DNA of 64,000 nt from positions 1,550,001-1,614,000 of the forward strand of contig NZ_MAUJ01000001.1 in NCBI RefSeq assembly GCF_001696455.1, given 5' to 3'. Position 1 is the stretch's first letter. The number at the start of each line of letters is the position of its first letter. Source of the DNA: Pseudoalteromonas luteoviolacea (GTDB taxonomy: Bacteria > Pseudomonadota > Gammaproteobacteria > Enterobacterales > Alteromonadaceae). A program made the position numbers and the translations under genes. The notes beneath the pieces are model-generated. The model had not been told where the DNA came from, ran no database searches, and was given only the letters and a program-made list of their open reading frames with translations. Positions 9,202 through 18,031 of the stretch are shown here, in pieces.

Positions 9202-9411
9202 ATGGAAATGTTACAAACCAAAAATGTGATCCGGTTTTTGGCCATTTTTTTAGCATTCCCGCTTTGGGTGATTACAACTGCCATATTATTTGCAATTATG
9301 TTTGGGGAATATAAAGGCGTGTATGCATGGGCACTGACCATGGGCACATTTATTGGTGCCATGAGCTTTTCTTATGTTGCAATAACCGGCCACTCTAAAA
9401 ATCCCATTTGA
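9202..9411 (+). CDS. Small membrane protein of unknown function
   Basis: A 69-residue protein with two hydrophobic helices (about residues 11-31 and 38-59) and a basic C-terminal tail. The ribosome site GAGGAG lies nine bases before the ATG, which supports translation. It is about 95 bases after the HELVH protein gene on the same strand and could be co-transcribed. No family is recognised. Confidence 0.6.
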   Translation: MEMLQTKNVIRFLAIFLAFPLWVITTAILFAIMFGEYKGVYAWALTMGTFIGAMSFSYVAITGHSKNPI

Positions 9412-9555
9412 GCGACCTATTTAGCGTTTACGAGTAGTCAATAACAAAGCTCCAAAGTACCGCCCATAGATATCAATCTTTAGTATGAATGGTACCTGTG
9501 CGAGTATAAATTTATCGATAAAGTGCGATAGCAAGTGATTCACCTACAGGATGAT

Positions 9556-9969
9556 TTATGATTTCTCTTTTTGATAGACGCCAATCTGAGTAATCAACAG
9601 AGCTGCGCCAATTAGTGCAAAGCCCTTGAGAAAATGTGCCTGTTGCAATGCTCGGACAACTTCATGCTCTGCGTAAAGCATCTCGTAACCGTGCACTACA
9701 ATCGTCACCGGTAGTAAAAAAATCACCAACAACCACCCGCCAAGTTTAGGCCTCCAGTTTAATAAAATCATCCCAGCGCCCACCAGCTCAACAACTCCAG
9801 AAACCCAAATTAACGCGACTTTATAAGGAATTGCCTCTGGCATTAAGTTCAAATAATAAGGGAGATTGGTAAAGTGGGTAATACCCGATAACAAAAATAA
9901 CGACGTAAAGAGAAAACGGGCGAGCACATTAATAGATATGTGCTGAGGCAATTGGCTTTCTGAAAACAT
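9556..9969 (-). CDS. DoxX-family membrane protein
   Basis: A 137-residue protein with four predicted transmembrane helices: residues about 12-30, 47-66, 70-90 and 108-127. It has the DoxX-type features FLLSGITHF near the N terminus and VSGVVELVGAGMILL in helix 2. DoxX-like proteins are linked to redox and thiol-stress responses but their biochemistry is poorly defined. It lies 69 bases downstream of the Rrf2-family regulator on the same strand, a pairing that suggests the regulator controls it. The ribosome site is GGAA, eight bases before the ATG. Confidence 0.82.
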   Translation of the reverse strand: MFSESQLPQHISINVLARFLFTSLFLLSGITHFTNLPYYLNLMPEAIPYKVALIWVSGVVELVGAGMILLNWRPKLGGWLLVIFLLPVTIVVHGYEMLYAEHEVVRALQQAHFLKGFALIGAALLITQIGVYQKEKS

Positions 9970-10038
9970 TTAAGTGTTCCTATTCTGTACTAAACTAATT
10001 TATGACTAGTATTTAAAAAATCTGACTAATGAATACTC

Positions 10039-10560
10039 TTAAGAGGAAAATGCAGCGTTTTGTTCTATCCAAGCTTTAATGCGTGTTTTTCTTTCATCGC
10101 TGACATCGAGTGCAATCCCAGCGACTAATTCTGGCAGCTTTACACTGTTGAGTTCTTGCCTAAATTTATCTTCCGCATTTCGAAAAGACGCGGCAATTTT
10201 GCAAGGCGTGATGACTTCATCTGAAGATGCGCCGCATGGACCATTTTTTCTTACTTCTGTACAACGAAAGCTTGGAGTTGTTCCATCAACGGCCCCTGTT
10301 ATATCCCACAGAGAAATGGTTTCTGGCAAGCGCGCTAGCTTATAGCCTCCAGCAACCCCTCGTTTCGCTTTAACTATGCCTGCTCGACTTAGCATCTGCA
10401 TTTGTTTAGCCAAATAAGGCGATGGCACTCCAATAAATTCCGCGAGGGTATCTAATGCGAGTGCGGCATTCGCCGGTAGCAAAGCTAGCAATGCACAAGT
10501 ATGCGCAGCCCATTCAACGCCCTTTCCTATTTTCATACTATAAAAATCCAGCTCACTCAA
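10039..10560 (-). CDS. Rrf2-family transcriptional regulator
   Basis: A 173-residue regulator. The Rrf2 winged helix covers about residues 9-85: KIGKGVEWAAH, LAEFIGVPSPYLAKQMQML, then GIVKAKRGVAGGYKLAR as the wing. Three cysteines in FRCTEVRKNGPCGASSDEVITPC sit where Rrf2 proteins such as NsrR and IscR bind an iron-sulfur cluster, but the spacing differs from NsrR, so redox sensing by thiols or by a cluster are both open. The ATG at 10560 is used; MKIGKGVEW at 10536 is an alternative start because most family members begin there. Two copies of a 15-base near-palindrome precede the gene, consistent with autoregulation. The DoxX gene follows. Confidence 0.85.
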   Translation of the reverse strand: MSELDFYSMKIGKGVEWAAHTCALLALLPANAALALDTLAEFIGVPSPYLAKQMQMLSRAGIVKAKRGVAGGYKLARLPETISLWDITGAVDGTTPSFRCTEVRKNGPCGASSDEVITPCKIAASFRNAEDKFRQELNSVKLPELVAGIALDVSDERKTRIKAWIEQNAAFSS

Positions 10561-10564
10561 TTAC

Positions 10565-10579
10565 GGATAAAATTTATCT
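10565..10579. promoter_or_regulatory. Putative Rrf2 operator, copy 1
   Basis: GGATAAAATTTATCT is an imperfect dyad ending five bases before the Rrf2 start codon. The same motif, inverted, occurs at 10610-10624. Two copies flanking the likely promoter suggest repression by the gene's own product. Confidence 0.45.
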
Positions 10580-10609
10580 GCAATTAACACTACCGTCAAG
10601 TTCTATAAT

Positions 10610-10624
10610 AGATATTTTTTATCC
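10610..10624. promoter_or_regulatory. Putative Rrf2 operator, copy 2
   Basis: AGATATTTTTTATCC is the reverse complement of GGATAAAAAATATCT and differs from copy 1 at two central positions only. The centre-to-centre distance is 45 bases, about four helical turns. Confidence 0.45.
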
Positions 10625-10772
10625 ATAATAATAATCCCCATATGTTCACACGCACTAAGTAGCTGAGAGGCAAGCGAAAACGCATATAAAACAGATGCTA
10701 AAAATATATAGCTCATCAGAGCATTTATAGATACGAAATGTACCTAATTTTATATAGTGGATAGGTAATTGA

Positions 10773-11402
10773 GTGATAAGAAGTTTTCTTTTAGGCGTTA
10801 TATGCCTATTTGTTGTTGGCTGTGCTACCACCAAGAGTGTTAAAAAAGGCTACCAGTTAAATGAAGCAACAGACAAAGGCGTATTTGTCGCTTCTATCAG
10901 TTACCAAGGCGGTTACTCTGGCTATTCCATTCGTTTTTCTGCTTCAAATGGGCAATCCAGCGGCCAAATTGAATTTGGTAAAGGCATGTCATTAATTCCT
11001 ATTCCACCCAAAGGGGACTACAGCCATATAGGAAGAAAGGGACAGCTCTATGTCGTTGAGCTACCAGCCGGCGAGTATACAGTTTATGGCTGGCAAGTAT
11101 CCAGTGGCTATGCAACCACAAAACCACAGATGCCAATTTCAATTAATTTTAAAGCCCAACCCGGTAAAGCTACTTATATTGGCAACTTTGATTTTGTACA
11201 AACAAATGGATTAGGCCTTACTGTCACTGGTGTAGAAGTCAATTGTACAGAACAGTCAAACATAGATCTTGAGGTCTTGAAAAGGAGATTTCCAAATATA
11301 AACGTCAGCGACATGATTATGGGTATTAAACCGAGTTTTTCAATGGAAGGCATTGGTGGTGAAAACAGCACCTCTTGGAACATGCCAATGGTCATCTTGT
11401 AG
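10773..11402 (+). CDS. Lipoprotein of unknown function
   Basis: A 209-residue protein that starts with GTG, with AGG eight bases upstream. The signal peptide IRSFLLGVICLFVVGC ends in a lipobox (VVGC, Cys17), so the mature protein should be a lipoprotein. The rest is predicted mostly beta: VYVVELPAGEYTVYGWQV resembles the beta-sandwich segment in DUF2846-like lipoproteins, where a stated ELPAGxY motif is common. No catalytic motif is seen. A strong hairpin separates it from the convergent ydiJ-like gene. Confidence 0.65.
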   Translation: MIRSFLLGVICLFVVGCATTKSVKKGYQLNEATDKGVFVASISYQGGYSGYSIRFSASNGQSSGQIEFGKGMSLIPIPPKGDYSHIGRKGQLYVVELPAGEYTVYGWQVSSGYATTKPQMPISINFKAQPGKATYIGNFDFVQTNGLGLTVTGVEVNCTEQSNIDLEVLKRRFPNINVSDMIMGIKPSFSMEGIGGENSTSWNMPMVIL

Positions 11403-11439
11403 CACTTTAAAAACTGACCCCCTCAATTTGAAGTAACAA

Positions 11440-11466
11440 GCGCTTGCAGTCTTTGGCTGCAAGCGC
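11440..11466. terminator. Bidirectional hairpin between convergent genes
   Basis: GCGCTTGCAG and CTGCAAGCGC form a perfect 10-base stem with a 7-base loop between the convergent lipoprotein and ydiJ-like genes. It probably ends transcription from both sides, although T-runs are poor. Confidence 0.65.
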
Positions 11467-11472
11467 ACAACG

Positions 11473-14400
11473 TTATAGCAAATCCGCGATGAACTCCACC
11501 GGATGTTTAGGTTTAACACCTTCAAAACGCTTTACTTGGCTACGACATGAGAACCCTGTTGCAATCACCTTTTGTGACTTAACATGCATCTTCCATGACA
11601 TATCATATAATTGGCGAGAGGCCGCTTGGTTCTTAGACTCATGTCCAAATGTGCCAGCCATACCGCAACAACCCGTACTTGGCGCTTCGAGTACAACACC
11701 TAAGCGATTAAAAATAGATACCCATGCTGCGGTTGAAGCTCTTGGATTTGTCTCTTCAGTGCAGTGAGAAAGGAGCGCCAAAGAACCTGCATATGATGCG
11801 ACTTGAAGCCTAGATAGATCTTGCTGTTTGAGCCATTCATGGATCGCGTGGACTTTATAATCGCCTCGCTGGGACTCTGTCAGTACTTTACGATACTCAT
11901 CTTCATAAACAAAGACCAAAGCCGAGTCCAACCCAACCATTGGGATCTGTAATCTTGATACTTGCTGTAAAAAGGCACTTGTTTTATGCGCCGTCGCCTT
12001 AAACGCGCTTAAAAAGCCTTTGACATGTTTAGTTTTACCATTTTCATAATAGGGTAACAAAATTGCTTGCTTACCGAGTTTTTCGATGAGCTTTATTGTC
12101 GCCTCGAGTAGCTCAGCTTCATAGTAACGCGTAAATGGGTCTAGTACGATTAACACGTACTTACCCCTTTGGTGCTCGTTGAGCTTACTCAGTTCTTCAA
12201 AATCAAAGGCTTTCGTTTTAAGCTCATGCAGACTAAGTAGAGGAAGATCTTGATAACCAATCGTTTTTTTCGCCAAAATATTTATGAGCCGCGAACCAAT
12301 GACAGGGTTAAGTAACTTTGCAAAACGCGACATAATTGGTAACACGCGTTCGATATTTGCAACCAAGTAATCTTTGAGACTTCTGCCATATTTTTGGTGA
12401 TAAAAATCGAGAAAATAGGCACGGGCATTAGGAATATCTACTTTAACAGGACAGGCACTCGAACAGGCTTTACATGCAAGACAGGCATCCATGGCTTGTT
12501 TTACTTCATGGTTTAATGCTTTTAAATTACCAGCTTCAGAAATCTCTACCCTAGGTAGCTGGGTATCCGGCTCATAGTAATCTGACTGCAGCTCGGGCAA
12601 CTCTACCCCTTGCATGGCCTGTAATCGAGACCACTCTTTGAACAAGGTCGCTCTACCTTTTGGCGAGTCGCGTCTGTCTTTGGTGACTTTATATGACGGG
12701 CACATCTGTGTCGTTTCGGTGTAATTGAAACAGAGCCCGTTACCATTGCAGTTTAAAGTGTCTTGGAAGCTCGTTTTAATATTAATCGGTACTAATTCAT
12801 CATATCGAGCTCGCAAAGGGCCTGTGACTTTAGCGAGTTCTGAGTCACTGCCCAACGGCGTACAGATTTTTCCGGGATTCAGTTTGTTACGTTTATCGAA
12901 AACAGTTTTGATTTTACGCAGTTCTAAAAAGAGCGCTTCTCCAAAAAACTCAGGGCCATATTCACTGCGAAACCCTTTACCGTGTTCACCCCAAAATAAG
13001 CCCCCATACTTTTTTGTTAACTCCGCGACTTTATCGGATATTGGTTTAAGCATCGCTCGTTGAGACTCATCACATAAGTCTAACGCAGGGCGAACATGCA
13101 AAACGCCTGCATCTACATGTCCAAACATACCATAAGTCAAATTATATGAATCTAACAGTGAGCGGAACTCGGTGATGAAATCTGCGAGATTTTCGGGAGG
13201 AACAGCCGTATCTTCAACAAATGCTATTGGCTTTCTGGTACCCTTGCTGTTACCCAATAAACCCACCGCTTTTTTGCGCATTGCATATATCTTTAGAATA
13301 TCCGCCTTACTTGTCGTAATAGAATAAGATAAAACACCAGATTGATTGCTAGCGATGAGCGAATCTAATTTGGACGTTAATGTCCCAACCTTTTCTTCAA
13401 TGTCATTTTGGTCTGTACCATTAAACTCCACCATATTTAGACCGTCTGATGCGATATGTGCGGGAGTTTCTAAAAAGTCCGATACGCTGCGCCATATCAT
13501 GTCTGCTTTGGCTAGGTTTAGAACTTTACTATCCACTGTTTCTACAGATGTAGAGTTAGCACTCACTAAAAATGGCGAATGCCTTAGCGCTGAGTCAAAA
13601 TTGTCGTAATTAATATTAACCAGTGTTTTATAGGGCTCTATGGGTACGATATTGAGCTTTGCTTCAGTAACGACCGCCAATGATCCTTCACTGCCAGCAA
13701 TGATGCGGGAAAGATCAAATGTCTTCAAATCATCGCTAAATACATTCTTTAAGTCATACCCTGTCAGAAATCGATTGAGACTGGGAAATACCGATAGAAT
13801 CCTGTCTCTGTTCTGTTCACAGCTTGTTAGGGTGGCCTGTAGTATCTGCCCTTTTCTATCGTTGTGTTTCGCATCTTGTTTTGCTTCTTGTGTACTGACT
13901 TTTTGCGTATCTAATTCGTATCCGTCTGACAAAAAACATTTTACAGATAGTAAATGGTCGCTCGTTTTACCATAAACCAAGGACCCTTGGCCCGAAGCAT
14001 CAGTGTTTATCATTCCGCCAACAGTTGCACGGTTGCTGGTTGACAGGTCCGGCGCAAAGAAAAAACCATACGGCCTTAGAAAGTCATTCAGCTGATCCTT
14101 TATCACACCCGCTTGAACCTTAACCCATCGCTCCTCGGTATTTATTTCTAGAATCTGTCTCATGTACCGAGATAAGTCAATAACGATACCCGCCGTCAAT
14201 GATTGTCCGTTAGTGCCCGTCCCACCACCTCGAGGAGCAAAATACAATTGGTTAAATTCTGGCTTTTCTGACAGCTTTAACGCCAGTTGTACATCTAAGT
14301 TTGACTTGGGAAAAAGCACCGCTCGGGGAACTTGTTGATAAATACTGTTATCAGTTGAATGCACTAACGTCGTGGAATAGCTGTTATCTATATCTCCTTC

Positions 14401-14481
14401 AAACCCTTGTTTATTCAATGCCTCCAGATATGACTGAACGGTCTCCTCTAGAAGGACACTTGCTATATTTTCTCGACCCAT
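11473..14481 (-). CDS. ydiJ: YdiJ-type FAD-linked and iron-sulfur D-2-hydroxyacid dehydrogenase
   Basis: A 1002-residue protein close to the length of E. coli YdiJ. In order: an FAD-binding PCMH domain (PRGGGTGTNGQS, TVGGMINTDASGQGSLVYGKTSDH, IAGSEGSLAVVTEA), an FAD-linked oxidase C-terminal domain (AFVEDTAVP, FGHVDAGVLHVRP, WGEHGKGFRSEY), a ferredoxin-like domain with CLACKACSSACPVKVDIP, and a C-terminal CCG domain ending GCCGMAGTFGHE. This fused layout is that of the GlpC/LldE-like dehydrogenases. YdiJ is reported to oxidise D-2-hydroxyglutarate; D-lactate is an alternative. The start is preceded by a G-rich ribosome site (GGGGTGGGG). It appears to be a single gene. Confidence 0.85.
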   Translation of the reverse strand: MGRENIASVLLEETVQSYLEALNKQGFEGDIDNSYSTTLVHSTDNSIYQQVPRAVLFPKSNLDVQLALKLSEKPEFNQLYFAPRGGGTGTNGQSLTAGIVIDLSRYMRQILEINTEERWVKVQAGVIKDQLNDFLRPYGFFFAPDLSTSNRATVGGMINTDASGQGSLVYGKTSDHLLSVKCFLSDGYELDTQKVSTQEAKQDAKHNDRKGQILQATLTSCEQNRDRILSVFPSLNRFLTGYDLKNVFSDDLKTFDLSRIIAGSEGSLAVVTEAKLNIVPIEPYKTLVNINYDNFDSALRHSPFLVSANSTSVETVDSKVLNLAKADMIWRSVSDFLETPAHIASDGLNMVEFNGTDQNDIEEKVGTLTSKLDSLIASNQSGVLSYSITTSKADILKIYAMRKKAVGLLGNSKGTRKPIAFVEDTAVPPENLADFITEFRSLLDSYNLTYGMFGHVDAGVLHVRPALDLCDESQRAMLKPISDKVAELTKKYGGLFWGEHGKGFRSEYGPEFFGEALFLELRKIKTVFDKRNKLNPGKICTPLGSDSELAKVTGPLRARYDELVPINIKTSFQDTLNCNGNGLCFNYTETTQMCPSYKVTKDRRDSPKGRATLFKEWSRLQAMQGVELPELQSDYYEPDTQLPRVEISEAGNLKALNHEVKQAMDACLACKACSSACPVKVDIPNARAYFLDFYHQKYGRSLKDYLVANIERVLPIMSRFAKLLNPVIGSRLINILAKKTIGYQDLPLLSLHELKTKAFDFEELSKLNEHQRGKYVLIVLDPFTRYYEAELLEATIKLIEKLGKQAILLPYYENGKTKHVKGFLSAFKATAHKTSAFLQQVSRLQIPMVGLDSALVFVYEDEYRKVLTESQRGDYKVHAIHEWLKQQDLSRLQVASYAGSLALLSHCTEETNPRASTAAWVSIFNRLGVVLEAPSTGCCGMAGTFGHESKNQAASRQLYDMSWKMHVKSQKVIATGFSCRSQVKRFEGVKPKHPVEFIADLL

Positions 14482-14860
14482 TTTCGCCCCACCCCAAAAC
14501 GATACAATATAACATAACCTTTATTTTATGATAACGCCCCTTTCTGTTATTTCCTATTATGGTTCCATGGGTATATGCAGTATCCTCAAAGGGAAAGGCT
14601 AGATGGGGATAAAAGTACAGGAATACCAAGAGACTCTGTGACGTTAACTATTCATCTGTTTTATGAGAATTAGCGCTTAACTTGGACTCAAAAAACTATA
14701 GATTTATATGAATTAGGTTTAGTACCAGCAAGCCTGCCCGAGCACTTTTGTGAATCGCTTATTTCAAAACACGTGACTGTATTAAAGTTAAACTGTCTTC
14801 AATTAAGCAGCCCAACACTCTCGAGAGCTGCTTTATTTATAGCTTTAACATAAATTACTT
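14482..14860. other. Intergenic region upstream of ydiJ-like gene
   Basis: This region must hold the promoter of the minus-strand ydiJ-like gene. Its right end carries the terminator for the next minus-strand gene. A plus-strand frame is open from about 14699 to 14854 and reads protein-like (ELGLVPASLPEHF), but has no start codon or ribosome site; it may be a gene remnant or chance. Confidence 0.4.
14805..14833 (-). terminator. Terminator after the aspartic-protease-like gene
   Basis: AAGCAGC and GCTGCTT form a stem around a loop that itself contains the palindrome CTCTCGAGAG. It lies about 28 bases after the minus-strand stop at 14861. Confidence 0.55.
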
Positions 14861-16102
14861 TTACAGTTTTGCGCGACCAGCATTGATACTATAACCGTCA
14901 ACATTTTTTGCAGTTAGGTCAAAACATAGTCGATTTCTGGAAATACACAGAGTGTGCTTCCCAACCGTCGCGGACAGCTCCAACCATTCTTTTTGGCCAA
15001 ACTCACTTGCGGATTGGCCGTTAAAACTGACAACCTCATCACCAACTTTAATACCTGACCCAAATGCCGCCATTTCAGGCATAATGTAACGCACGACAAA
15101 TGCACCATTGGTGAGCTTTCGCAGCTCCATTCCCAATAAATTGTAACGTGCCTTAAAGGTTGCACTTTTGTATGGCTTTAAATGTAACTTAAGGTTGTGG
15201 TAATCGATAACATAGCTAAAGTGACTCAATGCAGAGCTGCCAATGACAGATTTACCATCATCCCCGCCTTCAATAAAATTAGTCTTAACGTTTTGTAGTG
15301 TAAGATCTGAAATTTGGAGCTTAGGAATAGTTCCTCTTTGATGAATAGTTTGCCCACTTAAGCCAAAATCTGAGCCTGTAACCGTCACGCCGTTAAATGA
15401 GTAGCCCTCATCCTGCACATAGTAATTATTGAGTTTAAAGTAGTGCCGACTGCCCGTATCCAGCAATATTTCGTGCTCCATAATCTGGTTGTTTCCCAAA
15501 TCAATTGTACTGTCAAAATACAGCTTACTGAGAAAGACGCGCATTGGGATGGTTATATCTTTGTCAGTCGAAATGTAAGGCTTGCTCGCTATCTCTATAG
15601 TACCCTTCCGCGGATCAATATGCCAAGCAAAGTGCTTCATAATGTCATGACCCAAAATTCCGTCGTACACAGCTTCATCTGGCCTCAAAAAATACTCACT
15701 TTGCGAGACTGGCAAATATGCAAAACTGACGTCTTCAAATCTAACGTCACCTAACTTAATACTCTCTACATCAGTTTGAAAACCATGGGAGTTTTTACCA
15801 TCACCCCAACCACCTACTTCAAGAGGGTAACCCTCTTTGAGTGACAATGATTTTACTTTTTCAGAGTCCTTTAGGAAGGATACAGACGCCCCTGTGTCCA
15901 ACATCATTTTGAACCCTTTGATGCCATTAATGGATATGTAAACATAGGGCTTAACGCCGGTATCAGCTTTAATTTGGGCACTTGTTTTCTGTCCTTGCCA
16001 TTGTGGCTTAATATCGTCATTTTCATATTTAAGTCGAACATAATTAGCAACACTGCAACCGCTTAGTACGATTGAGCAAAGCATAAGAGCCAGTAGTTTC
16101 AT
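14861..16102 (-). CDS. Retropepsin-like aspartic protease lipoprotein with PDZ domain
   Basis: A 413-residue protein with a lipoprotein signal (MKLLALMLCSIVLSGC, lipobox LSGC). It has two aspartic-protease motifs: MMLDTGASVSF with D69 and ILLDTGSRHYF with D215, each followed by an ILG/VIG-type segment (GILGHDIMKHF, SVIGSSALSHF) as in clan AA. The C-terminal 85 residues form a PDZ domain (AFGSGIKVGDEVVSFNGQSASEFG). Two DTG halves in one chain imply an internal pseudo-dimer rather than the single-motif homodimer. The start at 16102 is chosen because AGGA lies eight bases upstream and the signal peptide begins there; an upstream ATG at 16123 would add seven charged residues. The substrate is unknown; it should act at the cell envelope. 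Confidence 0.78.
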   Translation of the reverse strand: MKLLALMLCSIVLSGCSVANYVRLKYENDDIKPQWQGQKTSAQIKADTGVKPYVYISINGIKGFKMMLDTGASVSFLKDSEKVKSLSLKEGYPLEVGGWGDGKNSHGFQTDVESIKLGDVRFEDVSFAYLPVSQSEYFLRPDEAVYDGILGHDIMKHFAWHIDPRKGTIEIASKPYISTDKDITIPMRVFLSKLYFDSTIDLGNNQIMEHEILLDTGSRHYFKLNNYYVQDEGYSFNGVTVTGSDFGLSGQTIHQRGTIPKLQISDLTLQNVKTNFIEGGDDGKSVIGSSALSHFSYVIDYHNLKLHLKPYKSATFKARYNLLGMELRKLTNGAFVVRYIMPEMAAFGSGIKVGDEVVSFNGQSASEFGQKEWLELSATVGKHTLCISRNRLCFDLTAKNVDGYSINAGRAKL

Positions 16103-16330
16103 AACACATTTCCTTTTAACCATTGCGTGCCACTACATTACTTTTATGTTTGTGAAGAGAACGTCAAATATCCACGATGGCAAATGAAAACTTTATTGCC
16201 GTATTCCACATTTAATCTCCAAAAGAGAATGGCTTATCCTATTTTTTGATTTTTTGTTCTCATGAGATAAATACTAAAATTGTCCTGTTTGTACTAAAGC
16301 TCAGATAACCCACAAAGAGGTAACCAGAAC

Positions 16331-17212
16331 ATGGCTCAACTCCTTACACCCACAAAACATGAACTTGGTGGACTTAATGTACAGCGTTTATTACCGCATA
16401 TGAAGAAACGTATGGTGGGCCCGTTTATCTTCTTTGACCACATGGGCCCTACGCAGTTTTCATCTGGTCGAGGAGTTGACGTTCAACCTCATCCGCATAT
16501 AGGCCTATCCACTCTAACCTACTTGATTGAGGGATCACTACTTCATCGAGATTCTTTAGGTAACCATATAGAAATTACGCCTGGTGATGTCAACTGGATG
16601 ACCGCTGGAGTTGGTATTGTCCATTCGGAACGCGAGAGCTTTGAAACACGAGCACAGCCCCACACAATTAATGGCCTTCAATCGTGGATTGCATTACCCA
16701 AAGAACATGAAACAGCATCACCGAGTTTTGAGCACTTTAACCGCCATAAACTCCCGCAAACAGTAATAGGGGGCGTTATGAAGCGTGTCATTGCAGGACA
16801 AGCTTATGGACTCACTTCTCCTGTAAAAACTTATTCTCCAATGTTTTATGTTGACATCATTGCCAATAACAACAGTGATATTTCACTACCCAGCGACACC
16901 CAAGAAACAGCGCTATACATCATTTGGAGTGAAATCCGGTTGGGAAAACACCATTTCAAGACTGGCGACTTTATGCTGATAGATGACTTAACACTCACAA
17001 TAGAAGTTGTACAAGATGCTAGATTTATCCTGCTCGGGGGCGATAAATGGGAGAAGGTTCCTTATATTCATTGGAATTTTGTGTCATTCAGCAAAGAACG
17101 TATAGAGCAAGCCAAGCTGAATTGGCAAAACAACAACTTTCCACAAATCCCCGACGATAACCTTGAATATGTCCCACTTCCGGTTAAACAAATAAGGGAC
17201 TCGAACAGTTGA
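16331..17212 (+). CDS. Pirin-family protein
   Basis: A 293-residue bicupin. The N-terminal cupin has the metal-site pattern of pirins: PHPHIGLSTLTYLIEG with two His, HRDSLGN, and WMTAGVGIVHSE. The C-terminal half is the second, less conserved cupin (SPMFYVDIIAN onwards). Pirins are iron-binding proteins; some oxidise quercetin and others modulate metabolic enzymes or transcription, so the role here is open. GAGGTAACCAGAACATG gives a suitable ribosome site. It is a single gene. Confidence 0.87.
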   Translation: MAQLLTPTKHELGGLNVQRLLPHMKKRMVGPFIFFDHMGPTQFSSGRGVDVQPHPHIGLSTLTYLIEGSLLHRDSLGNHIEITPGDVNWMTAGVGIVHSERESFETRAQPHTINGLQSWIALPKEHETASPSFEHFNRHKLPQTVIGGVMKRVIAGQAYGLTSPVKTYSPMFYVDIIANNNSDISLPSDTQETALYIIWSEIRLGKHHFKTGDFMLIDDLTLTIEVVQDARFILLGGDKWEKVPYIHWNFVSFSKERIEQAKLNWQNNNFPQIPDDNLEYVPLPVKQIRDSNS

Positions 17213-17259
17213 AACCATCGTAACAGACCTAAATAGCACCAAGAAATGCGCTTGTAACG

Positions 17260-17790
17260 TCAATCTAACCTTAACTGAGATTCAGTTAAGTCAATTGGAT
17301 AGATCTTAGAGATTTTGTCCTCTTTGGTACATTTAATGGCGACTTTTTTAGATGTACCGATTTGAGACTTACGACATGATATAAATTGCGCTTTCATACC
17401 AAACTTGCGCCGATAGTCCGCAACGACCGCATCTATGCGTAATTGCATCTCTGGGCTTGCTTTGCGATGTACTTTATCGTAAAAAGCTACCCACTCTTCG
17501 ATACCTGACTCTGCAGCAACGCCTAACCAACCCATGCCTATCAAAGTAGACTGTTCAACATGTTGGCCTTTTAAAAACATAAAAGCCAAGTAGTATTGGG
17601 CATCTTTGTAACCCCATGTAGCCAGCTCACCCAGCTCCTCAAACGCGCCTGCATACTGCCCTTGTTGATAGAGTTTGATCCCATTTCGCTCTTGCTTGTG
17701 AATTGCATCGATGTCTTTGATGATGGCTCTATTAGACTGACAGGCAGGCAATATAACAGCGATTATGATGACGAAGAGTATTTTATACAT
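17260..17790 (-). CDS. Lipoprotein with Sel1/TPR-like repeats
   Basis: A 176-residue protein with a signal MYKILFVIIIAVILPAC (lipobox LPAC). After the Cys there is a helical region with Sel1-like features: GIKLYQQGQYAGAFEELGELATWGYKDAQYYLAFMFLKGQ, then IGMGWLGVAAESG. Such repeats usually bind protein partners. The C-terminal part has two Cys (ISCRKSQ, IKCTKE) that could form a disulfide in the periplasm. The start at 17790 is preferred because the signal peptide begins there; the frame extends upstream to 17832. Confidence 0.65.
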   Translation of the reverse strand: MYKILFVIIIAVILPACQSNRAIIKDIDAIHKQERNGIKLYQQGQYAGAFEELGELATWGYKDAQYYLAFMFLKGQHVEQSTLIGMGWLGVAAESGIEEWVAFYDKVHRKASPEMQLRIDAVVADYRRKFGMKAQFISCRKSQIGTSKKVAIKCTKEDKISKIYPIDLTESQLRLD

Positions 17791-17895
17791 GATAACTATG
17801 AAGGCGTGCTCAACTTTTAACTTACAAACCATTTTACATCAGTTCGAAGAAATTAAAACTCGGAGTTATAGATAGTTAAGAAAGAAAGTTGAAAT

Positions 17896-17927
17896 AAAAA
17901 AGCGGCGGGACACACCCCCACCGCTTT
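17896..17927 (-). terminator. Terminator of the mms/ech minus-strand operon
   Basis: Read on the minus strand, AAAGCGG and CCGCTTT form a stem with extra pairs inside and are followed by a run of six T. It lies about 105 bases after the stop of the SDR gene and probably ends that operon. Confidence 0.75.
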
Positions 17928-18031
17928 ATTCAACACACTCTCTTCTTTCGAAGATAAAGGAACATAAGTATGCGAATACTTTGAATACTAACGATATTTT
18001 ATTACAAAATAGCGAAAATACTCGATAAATT

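Noticed and set aside
14699..14854. Plus-strand open frame of about 50 codons reading ELGLVPASLPEHF
   Set aside because: No start codon or ribosome site and no recognised family; noted only as possible remnant.
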